From Paulownia fortunei (Eukaryota; Streptophyta; Magnoliopsida; Lamiales; Paulowniaceae), in the NCBI GenBank assembly GCA_019321725.1, contig CM033116.1, forward strand, positions 6,196,642 through 6,260,641: a DNA stretch of 64,000 nt, read 5' to 3'. The notes below the pieces were generated by a model that made no database searches, had not been told where the DNA came from, and saw only the letters and a list, made by a program, of their open reading frames with translations. How positions within the stretch are numbered: the stretch's first letter is position 1; every line of letters begins with the position of its first letter. Positions 36,301-47,047 of the stretch are shown piece by piece. The translations under genes and the position numbers were made by a program.

Positions 36301-39300
36301 CACTTTTTTTGTCCGTGGCACATTATTATCTCCCCACAGCCATGAAAATATAAGGGTAATTTTGGACTATTTGAGGTGGAAATGGCATTACAGTCTGTTG
36401 ATGACTGTGGCCACATCATTTAAACATGGGGGTGCACTGGATACCTGAAGGTCATGATGTTGTTTGTAAGTTATTAGATGGACTCTTTAATTTACTTCTG
36501 GAGAGCACCATTTCCTCAATACAGATTCGTGTTTTGGGTGGGCCCTCAGTTAAAATCGACTTCCAGAAAAAATGCTTTTGGCACCCACAAGATGGAATAT
36601 ATAGCATTTCTTTTCTTCAAATGCTAATTGTTTTAAATCAATCTTGTCTTCAATGTTTTTCATCTGGAAATTATACTATCTGCGCTCTTGCGTATCTCAT
36701 ACTATTTCAATTGAGACATGTTTTGTTTTATGCGGCAAATACTAGTCCCAATATCTCTAGTTTGTATAAGCATTTTCTCTAAAATTATATTTCCAGATGT
36801 TTGTCTATGTATATAGTACAGCATAGATATTATGGTGAGAAGCTTTGCAACTTCTGGAACTTGCATCGATGTCATGTTTCTACTTTCTTATGGTAAATTG
36901 ATCAAACCAGTGTCAGTTTCCGGCCTTGAACAGAAAGAAGTCATAAAATGCTCTTTTTTTTTTTTTTTTTAATTTTTTTTGCTTGTCGCTAGACTGTGAT
37001 GGGTGTTTCACCTAAGGTATTTGGTATGCTACATAATCATTCTGTCTTCAAATTTAATCTAATAGCCTGTCAACTGCATTTACATAATACAATAGATGAA
37101 CCTAGATTAAGTAAAATGATCTCAATGACTAGAACATCTAAAATGGAAGAAGGAAGATGAGTGAACATAATCGAAGCATGGCTTGGAGTGGCTGACAACT
37201 TTAGGAGTTTATTCAAGAAGCTGTTAGCTAATTGTTTGAACTAATTGAACATCAAATGTTTCTCAGCACAATGGGGTCCCCTTTTGATAATGGAATCACT
37301 AAGTCATGACTACTGAAGCTACAGATGTACATGGACAACTTAACTTGATTGAGGCCAGAAAGTATGAATTGGCTTAAATTTGATGAAAAATACACCAAGG
37401 CCAGAGAAAATTTGAATCATAATTGAGCGAGGAAGAAATGCTGCTGAAATGGCAGGTGTTAAATTGCAGAAAATAGATTTGGAGATTAAATGATGTTGAC
37501 CTTATGATTGGTAGGCAACATATATTCAGTGATTATTTTCCGTTGATACACCTGTTCAATGACTTGGATTTTGTTGCTGTCACAGTCTGAGTAAAATTCA
37601 TTACATGACTGTTGTAAAAGATATGAACAAACCCCAAGTAATTCACACATTGCAAACAAAAATCTGAAGTGAAAAAAGCTAAAGAATCCAACTCTTCTGG
37701 CAAATTTTCTTAAAACATGGTTTATCATTGCCTGTGGATGATCAATTATATGAAGTATGGACCTGCGGTTCAATTTGTTCAAACTTCTAGGATTGACAAA
37801 GCTTTTATCAACATGTTCATTATGAAATGGCAAGTTGGTTTTACTATGATTATGTGGACTTTCTGTAAAACATTTTGGTTTTATGAGTATGTATAGGGTT
37901 CTTCTGGCTTATATATGGCTACCATGTTGACTTTTACTCGTTCTGAGAACATAGCAAGTATTCTTTTGTACTGATAGGTTGTATCGCTAGACCTTATGTT
38001 ATGCATCTTGGTTGGAGTTACCCATTCTAGAGCACTTCTATTGCAGGGCAAGTCACGCTGATTTTATTGTACCCTACCAAAAATATGTGAAGGGTACCAC
38101 CAGTCAGATACCTGTTGGGACAAGATTTAAAATGAGATTTGACTTTGATGATTCTCCTGAAAGAAGGTACCATATATAATTCAAATTAATACCACGATAT
38201 TTTGCCTCTTTGATGCATTTTGATTAAAAGAAATATTTTTGCCCGCAGGTTCAGTGGGGTGGTGACTGGAGTTGGTGATATGGATCCCTATAGATGGCCA
38301 AACTCGAAATGGAGATGCCTGATGGTAGATTATAACTTCATAATCAGGCAACACTTCTGTGATTTTGCTGCCATAAAAGCTCTCTAGGATGCCTAGTACA
38401 TAGTTGTCATTTTTTGTACACCATTAAATCTGTTTTGGGTGATGTCGTCATTATGTTTCCCAGTCACTTAAATGCTTGCATGTCACTTGCCAGTTAATTT
38501 TCTGCTCCTCATGATCATACCTCTCATTTCATTTTAGTTGAAAGGTGTGATCGCACTGTCAAACTGGTTCACATAGAGTAGATACCGGCAGACATATTGG
38601 TGTATCTTAATAGAGATTCCATGGACTAAAGGGACCTTTTAATTGATCAGCCTCTTCTTTTCATAGGTTGGGACGATAAAGGGTTCCAGTTAGTTGCTTC
38701 TATTGGACAGTGAAATGATCTATCAGTTATTTTTTATTTGCTCTATTCAGTCTGAGAGACTGGATGACTTTTACATTGTTTAATTGATGAAGTCAAGCTG
38801 GATATAGTATCTTGTATTGATTTCATACTCAATTCTTAGATTTAGGTGAACAGGTGAAATTCATATTGGTGTCTACATTGTGTTGTCCACATAGAATTTA
38901 TATAAAAAACACAACTATGAGTAGGTTCAAGCCCCCTAGAATTCGATTGTCTAATTCAGAATTGTTAATATCAAACATATAGAGAATAGCTCAAGTGAAA
39001 AATAAGAAGTACAATTTGGTTTATTTGTAATTATATTGTCACCAGTCTCCCTTTGCAACTTCACTAACATGATTGTTACTGACACATCTTATAGGTCCGC
39101 TGGGATGAAGATATCATGAGCACCCACCAAGAACGAGTTTCTCCATGGGAAATTGATTTCTCAGGTAACTATGCACCTCTGAGCATCCAGTCCTCGCCTA
39201 GAATGAAGAAACTGAGGTCAAATCTTGCGGTGACCCCGCACGGCAGCACAATCGCCGGTGCATATCTTTCCATTTGATATAATTGTCTCTGCTTTACATT

Positions 39301-40976
39301 GTTTACTCTCATCTGATGGTGCAGGTTGGAGACTGACCTCTGAAATTTCACTTTTTTTTTTTTTTTTTATTACTTTCAAGCAGGAGGGGGTGCACTTTTG
39401 GATTTTGAGGAGTCTGTAAGATCCTCTAAGGTCTTGCAAGGTCAAGAAAATGTAGGTTTATTATCACCTCTCTATAGAAGTGATCGGATAAACCGCCAGC
39501 TGGATTTTGAAATGCAACCTACGGCACCTACTCCTGTACCAAACAGGATGGAAAAAATTAATTATGGTGAGTTTGTGAGAAACCACGCTCCTGCCACTTT
39601 CACAGGCTTTCTGGAATCCAATTGGTTTCCAAAGGTCTTGCAAGGTCAAGAAATTTGCTCATTGAAATCTCTAGCTGGGAAAACTGATTTGGATCTTGGT
39701 GCATGGTCCAAACCTGAACTTGGTTACAATGTTCACAACACGCATCAAAGGCCTACACCCAGCTTCTATCCTCTAGCTTCTGAAGGTGCTAGAAATATGC
39801 CTATTCCACACAAGGGCATCTACAGAGCAGGACAGGGCCCTCTGATGCTATCAAACTTTTCAAATTTTCAAACAGGAAATCATGTATTAACCCCTACTTC
39901 CATTCTGGGTGGGGGTACAGCTGATATAGGTCGAGTACCACATCTCACAAATGAACCAAGGGCACTGGAGAAGACATCTGCACCTGCAACTTCAATGATG
40001 CATCTTAAAAATGTGAACGATGACAACAACTTAAAGGAGAAAGTCCCGATCTGTAAAATATTTGGTTTTTCGTTGACTGAAGATCCCGCTACCCTTAATT
40101 TACAGGGTCCTAGTAAGAGGAGCTGTACAAAGGTAAGTTTCGACATAGCTGCATATGGCGAACGGATTATTCTGCTATTCTTGAAACTCTAAGGGTGATT
40201 ATTCTCCTATATGTTATGTAGGTTCACAAACAAGGCAGCTTGGTGGGGAGAGCCATTGATCTCTCAAGAGTGCATGGTTATGATGACTTGCTGACTGAAC
40301 TGGAAAGGCTGTTTAGCATGGAAGGCCTCTTGCGCGATCCGAACAATGGATGGCGCGTATTGTATACTGACAGTGAGAATGACATGATGGTAGTTGGCGA
40401 CGACCCATGGCGGTAAGTCCCTCACATAGCGTGCTCGTTCTTTTGATTCGTTTTTTTCTTAAAAATTATGAATTGTGAAAGTTGCTGCTCTGCATTCTCA
40501 TGACTTTTTTTTAACTTTTAAACAAGTTTATGCTGTTGGTGCCTGCAGGATGATGTAATGAAATGAGAATGGTTTTTCCCCTACCACTACTAGTTGACTT
40601 GTCTCTCATTTTGTTGCTATGCCTTTGAAATGAGGAACAAGGAATTATAAAAAAATGTATATATCTTCAAGTATTTAATGAGTAGCATCATTTGCATGTC
40701 CTCATGACAGAAAAACATCATTTTTTAAGTACAGGTGAATAAACGTGTGAATTTAATTGGTAATATGGTTGGCTTTTCAACTTAAATTGCAGTGAGTTTA
40801 TTGAGGTGGTTACTAAGATCCATATATACACACAAGAGGAAGTGGAGAAGATGACCATTGGAATGAACAGCGATGACACTAAAAGCTGTTTGGAAGAAGC
40901 ACCACCGGCACCTGATGTGTCAAAGTCATCTTCTGTTGGGCAGCCTGATTCTTCTCCGACTGTGATCAGGATGTGA
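33355..40976 (+). CDS. ARF4: Auxin response factor 4 (ARF4-type transcription factor), complete, 12 exons
   Basis: Nuclear transcription factor that binds auxin response elements; ARF4 relatives act as repressors in leaf and flower polarity with ARF3. Exons: 33355-33735, 33919-33975, 34303-34488, 34586-34670, 34738-34828, 35342-35506, 38047-38166, 38249-38324, 39095-39257, 39384-40132, 40222-40412, 40793-40976. All junctions are GT-AG and phases agree, giving 815 aa. The start [11 protein letters not shown] matches the ARF4 N-terminus. B3 domain about residues 177-280 ([33 protein letters not shown]), ARF middle domain about 300-420, two KVLQGQE peptides at 457-463 and 525-531 encoding tasiR-ARF sites, PB1 (Aux/IAA-like) domain about 692-775. 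The PB1 domain separates it from ARF3, which lacks it. Intron 6 is 2540 bp. A polyadenylation-type AATAAA lies at 41026-41031. Confidence 0.96.
39428..39448 (+). promoter_or_regulatory. tasiR-ARF target site A
   Basis: A 21-nt stretch in exon 10, core GGTCTTGCAAGGTCAAGAA, is complementary to the TAS3-derived tasiR-ARF, with mismatches confined to its 5' end and one wobble position. It encodes KVLQGQE (residues 457-463). Cleavage or repression at this site limits ARF3/ARF4 in upper leaf tissue in other plants. Confidence 0.93.
39632..39652 (+). promoter_or_regulatory. tasiR-ARF target site B
   Basis: Same 21-nt sequence as site A, 204 bases downstream in the same exon, encoding KVLQGQE at residues 525-531. 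Two sites with this arrangement are a hallmark of ARF3/ARF4 genes. Confidence 0.93.
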
Positions 40977-41420
40977 AGCTCAGGTTGTTGGATAATCATG
41001 CCTGCTGTACTGTTATGTGCTACTAAATAAAGTTTGCTTGTGTTCGTTGTGTTCTGACTGCTATCTATATTATCGTGCTCCTTGATCAAGACTATGATGT
41101 CGGAAAATAATGTGAACTGCTTTATCTTTTAAATAAATGTTATATGTTAATACTACTGTTAAGCAAGGTTGCGACCACCCCCTCCCCACCCCTCTCTTCT
41201 CACTCTCTTTCTCCATTTTGGATCGAGCATGTGGTCCCTAGAAACATTGTGGTGTTCATAAATTAATTTCTGTTGGAATGTTCCCCGTTGTGGTATATAG
41301 GCTTGGATGCTGAGAAATCGATGCCACTACTAGTCTTTAAGTTGTGACATGTGATGCAGCTGGTGGTCATCAAAGATTGTCCCTGTGGGGCTGAAAAGAC
41401 TGTTTTTCCGTTAACAATAC
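40977..41420 (+). other. ARF4 3' untranslated region and downstream DNA
   Basis: AATAAA at 41026-41031 lies 50 bases after the stop codon and is a plausible near-upstream polyadenylation element. A C-rich run (about 41178-41200) follows. No further coding sequence. Confidence 0.5.
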
Positions 41421-41428
41421 AGTTGTTA

Positions 41429-41800
41429 GCCTATGTTTGGTTCATGAAAGGAGTAGATGCAAGGAAAGGATGGGTTTGTTGTGCTTCTCCTTGTATGGGG
41501 TGAGAGAGAAGACCAAGATGCAAGAAAATAGATATTGAAATTTGTTCTTAGCTATTTCTAGTCTGTGGTTTAGCATTATACTAAGTAGTTTCCCACTGAG
41601 GAAGATGAACAATAGGTCGTGAGACCTAATAGCACCACCTTGCTTTACTCTCCTCGAACACGACGAAATTGGGACTTTAAAAGAAAATATTTTTCTCTCT
41701 CATTACGAGTGATAATACCTTTGTATTTTATTTTGTGATGCCATTTATTTTCCTTTTCTATTTTCTTGCTAACATCTAAAATCCAAACAAAGCATTGTCC
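41429..41800. mobile_element. Possible MITE with TATGTTTGG-type ends
   Basis: CCTATGTTTGGTTCATG at the left end is loosely inverted against AAATCCAAACAAAGCATTG at the right. No clear target duplication was found. Confidence 0.4.
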
Positions 41801-42339
41801 CTCAAGTACTAAGCATCAAAACATAATATGTTAGACTAAGGACAACTACGATTTTATTTTTCTTTTAGTATTTTTTTTTTTAATTTCTTTCGTACACTAA
41901 AAATTCTAAGATAGTAATAATAATCACAACCTAATATGTATAACAAAAGTGTTGACATCTTAAAACTATATTTTATCATTTCCGACTTGTATATATATAA
42001 TCATGTAAAGGGCAAGAAATTATACGATGGATATAAGAATATTATAAAGAGGGAATGTACTCAAGAACCATTGGCAAAGAAGTCAAAATGGAATGAAATG
42101 ATGCAATCATTTTGTTCATAGAGGGATCATAATATAGTAGTAATTATGATTTATGAACATAAAGGTCAAAAAGAGAAGTTAATTATTGTAAAACAGTAGA
42201 AAATGATAGTAATAGGAAACAGCAATCATTAGTATGTCAAAAGGTTCATTATGTTTGGCTACTCAACTGCCTTTAATTTTGATCGGTTAGGCTCGTATTG
42301 CACATGATCTTATATTATAAATTTAATTATATTTTTATT

Positions 42340-42365
42340 ATATTATATTATATTATATTATATTA
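42340..42365. repeat. (TATAT/TATTA)n pentanucleotide repeat
   Basis: About five tandem copies of TATTA. Confidence 0.9.
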
Positions 42366-42533
42366 ATTATCGTTACATATATATTTTTTAAATAAAATTT
42401 TATATATAACAAATAATTAATACAGTATAATAAATTATGAATAAAATTTATAATAGAAAATTTTACGTGGGTTGAGCATAAATTGTGTTATTCATAATAA
42501 ATTCATTGTGAAAGAATTTATAGAAACTCTAGA

Positions 42534-42809
42534 GCAATGTTTGATTAGCGTTTGGGGCTTTCCAATTTTTCCCCCATAAACAATTATATTTATTTTACAC
42601 CTTCCTCAAATATTATTTCTTCTAGATCCACTATATATCAATATCGTTGCATTTTTAAATTTTATATTATTATAATTTTATTTTTTTTACATTCACAAAT
42701 ACAACATATATTATAAAAAAAACATGATATGATACTAATAACCAAAAGAAAAAAAATGACATTAACAGTAGAATTTATCTTTCTCCAAAACACAAACCAA
42801 ACATTACTT
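42534..42809. mobile_element. Small MITE with CAATGTTTG-type inverted ends
   Basis: GCAATGTTTGATTAGCGTTT at the left pairs with the complement of AAACACAAACCAAACATTAC at the right, giving about 276 bp. The interior is non-coding and AT-rich. Flanking duplication is unclear. Confidence 0.6.
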
Positions 42810-43485
42810 TTCATCCAAATTCTTCCCTAATTACATCTTCCCCAATAGCTCCCAAAATATACTCAATCATTCTCTAAGAAACTTAGTTTCTTTGTTGTTA
42901 GGGATATTCATTGTTTTATTTCTTGGAGATAATTTACACACTGAGATCAAGTTGTTGGTTATGTTGAAAGATCATAAAATGCCAAGATCCTACAATCGGA
43001 GCAACTACTGCTCCAAAAATACAAGTTAAATTTTCTATTATAATTTTGTATTGCATATCTTATATATAAGTCATGTATGTAAAATATTTTTTTAATTAAA
43101 CACTTGAAATTATTTATACCTATGCGTGTGATATATAATATAAAATATAATATAAAATTAGAATAAAAAAATTCAAATAAAACTGAAGCCACACAATCCC
43201 AATATACCAATCACTCCAACATATATATTTATTTGTTTTGTCGACTGTTTCTTTTGTGTTTGTGATTGTTGTTGACTTCTTTTTTGGTTTCATCCCTACA
43301 CAAACTTCATCACACAAACCTTTGAGAGCAAGAAAACAACATTATCCAATTCCTTTAGGTACGAAGAGTCAAAATTATGTTTCTCCAAAGACAAGAAGGA
43401 GAAAGCAAATTACTGGTTCAACTGCCAATTAAAGAGAGAATGTCCTTTTCATAATTCCACCTCAATTACTAGACCACATTAAATA

Positions 43486-44313
43486 GGATAAATTTTACTT
43501 TACCCCCTTAAAATTATAGCTAAAATAAAAATGTCCACGTCATCTTTTTGTTGCATCGATCTCTTTGGCCCCTCTAATTTTTTCAGACTACTCGATAAGA
43601 TTCTTTAAAAAGCAACTATTATTTACCATTTCATCCCTGAATTCTAAAATTAAGGGAAAAATATAAAAAATTAGGGAAAAAATACGCCAACCTCCTCCTA
43701 TCACATCCCCACCAACTCATGTTGACATTAGTAGATGGAAGAATATTCAATTTGATTCATTATATTAAAGAATTTATAATTTTTTTTAATCTAAAATGCA
43801 TAATTGTTTCAATAAGTCAGGATTGATTATAAGAAACAAATTTTCTCCTATTATCCGTGACATTGCATTTTATCAGAAGTCTTGGATGGCATAAAGTATT
43901 TTTTGATCATCTGTTCCAATTCGTATTTTATCATGTATTGTACATTTCAAATGTACATGCTAACTATACGCGATCTATAGTCAAGTATTTATTTAAAAAA
44001 ATATTTTATATACTTAATATTTATCTATTACATGAAATAAAAGATGAAATTCCAATTTGCAATTGATAATTTGAACTTAGCATAAAGCATTTGTGGAACT
44101 CCATTTTGCTACCTTCGTTTAACTATGAAAAAAATGAGTACTTTTTTCCTTCTTTTTCTAGCTTTCATTTGACTTGAGGGCAAATTTGGTAAATCAGCCA
44201 CTATTTTTTGAAGAATTTCAGTAATTGAAATATTTTCAAAAATTTAAAAAGGTAAAGTGACGCAATTAAAGAATCATTTTCAACTTTAAAGGGGGCAAAA
44301 TGAAATTAATTCC
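43486..44313. mobile_element. Long-inverted-repeat (Mutator-like) non-autonomous element
   Basis: GGATAAATTTTACTTTACCC at the left is inverted against GGGGGCAAAATGAAATTAAT near the right end, giving 828 bp. The ends closely resemble those of the copies at 16848 and 25732. The flanking 9-mers are only weakly similar, so the insertion borders are less certain. No coding frame. Confidence 0.65.
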
Positions 44314-46460
44314 ATCACAAAATATCAAGTTCTACCACATCAATGCAAAGAATTGCTGAAAAAGGTTCCAATAAAGAGAGTAGAAAATTTCTGAATGCCT
44401 TTTTCACCTTAAATTATAATGGTTATTTGTTTGTTGGATGAAATTGGTACTTGTACGGTGACAAAGTAATAAATGAAAATTAATTATCCTTTATTTTTGT
44501 TGCTGTGCACAAGTACATTTTAACCTCCACTTGTGCCTTTTGGAATGGCACTTGCTATTTTGGCATTTGTTGGCTTTGATGGATGAACACTAATCCAATT
44601 TTAGTTTTTAAAAGTCATCTTAAAAATAGGGCCGTTCGTTTCATTTTTAAAGGGTATTTTCTTCTTCTAATTTTACTATTTAGAATTTTAAATATGCATT
44701 TATTTTACTCATTTTTTTTTATAAAAAATTATAATTTATTTTTATTTTTAAAATTTATTTTAAAACCTATTAACAATTTACGTCTTTTTATCCAACTAAA
44801 CAAAATTTATTTTTAAATTTACTAACATTTTACATCTTTTCATTAAAAAATTATGATAATATAAATACATTTTTATTTCCCAACTAGGTTCGCATCTCGG
44901 GGTATTATTTGTCAAAGAAAGTCATTGCTCGTTGGAATTGATTCCTTACTCAAAGTCGATGGAAAATTAAGTTTCTGTCTGCGACATGAATAGATAATTA
45001 GAGGGGTCTCAGGATTGTTTCGAGAAATCCTCCAATGTTTAGTCATTATATGATTTATATAAAAAAAATAAAGAACTAAAATTAAAGTTGTAAAGTGCAA
45101 AATGAATTATATACTTTATAAAATAGCACATAGTGAGTATTTAAATGTGTTCATAGTGGGATATGGGCCAAGATCAGTCTTTTGTTTATTTTGAGCTTTG
45201 TTGGGCTAGATTGTAAGGTTTTTGGGCTTAATTTTAATATACCCAACATGAATATATAAAGTCAATATCAAAACATAACTAATCTAAATATATTTTTATT
45301 TTTACATGAAAATCTAATGAAAATATTTTTGATCCTAAAAATAATAAAAACATAAAAATAAATTTAAAAATGAAACTCTTGCTGTTTAGTTTGATGTGTG
45401 GTCAGCAGTCACCTTTCTTCTGTATCTTTTTAGGTTTTTTTTTTTTTTTTATTTGTCAAATATTAGATGATTGTATAAATAATATACGGTCATTCTAAGT
45501 TTAGAAAATGTTATGGCAGTTGTGCAAAAATATTTGGGCTAAATATAAAAATTAAATAAAACTATTTAATATAACATTTTTGTAGTTCACAGTCATAAGA
45601 ATGAAAAAAATCGCAGCAAAATGTTTCTTAATTTTTTCAGGATAATACGAAAAGTCTCTCCTTAACCTCCAAGTACCTCACAAATGCACAAAAAAAAAAA
45701 AAATTGCTTGGAAAGGAAAATATTAGCCTAAGGTGCTTGAAAAAGGCAAATAACAGCCTAAATATATTTGAAAATTTTACTTCAAAAAGTAATTGCACAT
45801 TTTGAGTAGTGAAAAAAACAATGTACACTGAGTAAAACTATTGATTTATTTATTACGGTATAAAGTCAAATAATTTTAAGATTTCAATTAACTTGTTATG
45901 TTAACTACTTTTTACAGTCTTAATATTATTAAATTTCAAATCTTCCTATTTGTGATGTTATTTAATGTTTTAAACTAGATTGGCGAAGATATTGATTGAA
46001 TTATCTATTATTGAATTTAAAAAATTGTTAGGTTGATTAGTCTACGGTTCAAATAGACCCATGATTTTAATATAGATGGAGAATAGAAAGATGCTTATAT
46101 ATCATTCATTTTCGATTTTTTGTATTAATTAATTAAATCTTTCTAAGTGAATTAATTGCAATAGCTAGTTACTAAAATTAAGGAAGGTGAAAAAAAAAAT
46201 GAAGTTTAAAAAGTTGGGTATAACATTGCTCTGGAGTATATAAAATATTTGAGGGTTGGTATAGGGAATGATTTTTTTTTTTTTTTTCGAATTTTAATAA
46301 CTTATATGTTTCTCAACAAAAAAAGTAAAGAGACCTAATTAAGTTATTTTCTATTATCTCATAAATTCTCTTAGTATGTAGATAACACAACAATTATAAG
46401 TAATTAAGTATATACTTTTAGCACCAAATTTATCTAAAAAAATTGAAGATTTTTTCAAAG
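44314..46460. other. Intergenic, no gene seen
   Basis: AT-rich with poly(T) and poly(A) runs. Frames are low complexity and have no family resemblance. Confidence 0.55.
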
Positions 46461-46465
46461 AATAA

Positions 46466-46818
46466 TGCTATGTTTGGATGGGTTTTAGGGAGGCATTTTT
46501 TTTTTCTCAAGTAACAAGATTTTTTTTTTTTTGTTTTCTCATTTCATAAGATAAATTTATTCTTTTTTCAAAATAAAATGAAATTTATTATACATCAACA
46601 CAATTATATTATTCAATTATTATATTAATATAAATATATAATTTTTTTTATATTAAAAAATTCAACATATAACATTAAAAAAGCTCACATGACTTCATTA
46701 ACCTACAAAAACTTACAAATAGAAAATATTTCCCAAAACAAAAATAATAATTACTTTTATTCCCAAATTCTTTACTCAAAAACACTCCCAAACACCAAAA
46801 ACATATCCAAACATAGCC
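46466..46818. mobile_element. MITE with GCTATGTTTGGAT inverted ends
   Basis: GCTATGTTTGGATGGGTTTT at 46467 is inverted against AAAAACATATCCAAACATAGC ending at 46817, giving about 350 bp. The interior is AT-rich and non-coding. TATGTTTGGAT ends are common in plant MITEs. The target duplication could not be fixed. Confidence 0.65.
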
Positions 46819-46993
46819 TATAATTTTATCTAATTTGATTTAATGCCCGGGGTTTAACTGAACTGAACCCGGACCATAAGACCGACCCGTTTTACGCGCT
46901 CCAGAAGTGAGAATTGGTAAAGCGGTGAACTTCAAAAATTCCAACTTCTGCTCGAACTCCAAAACCTCATCAATGGCAAATATTCAAATATTA

Positions 46994-47002
46994 AAACCCT
47001 AA
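46994..47002 (+). promoter_or_regulatory. Telo-box in leader of the TMEM209-like gene
   Basis: AAACCCTAA, about 45 bases before the start codon. Telo-boxes are frequent near the 5' ends of constitutively expressed plant genes. Confidence 0.5.
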
Positions 47003-47047
47003 ACAGGCATGCAAGCACCAATCAATCAGTTCCACTGAAAATCGATA

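Noticed and set aside
42334..42365. Pentanucleotide TATTA run as a promoter or matrix-attachment site
   Set aside because: Nothing beyond AT-richness supports a function; it is listed only as a repeat.
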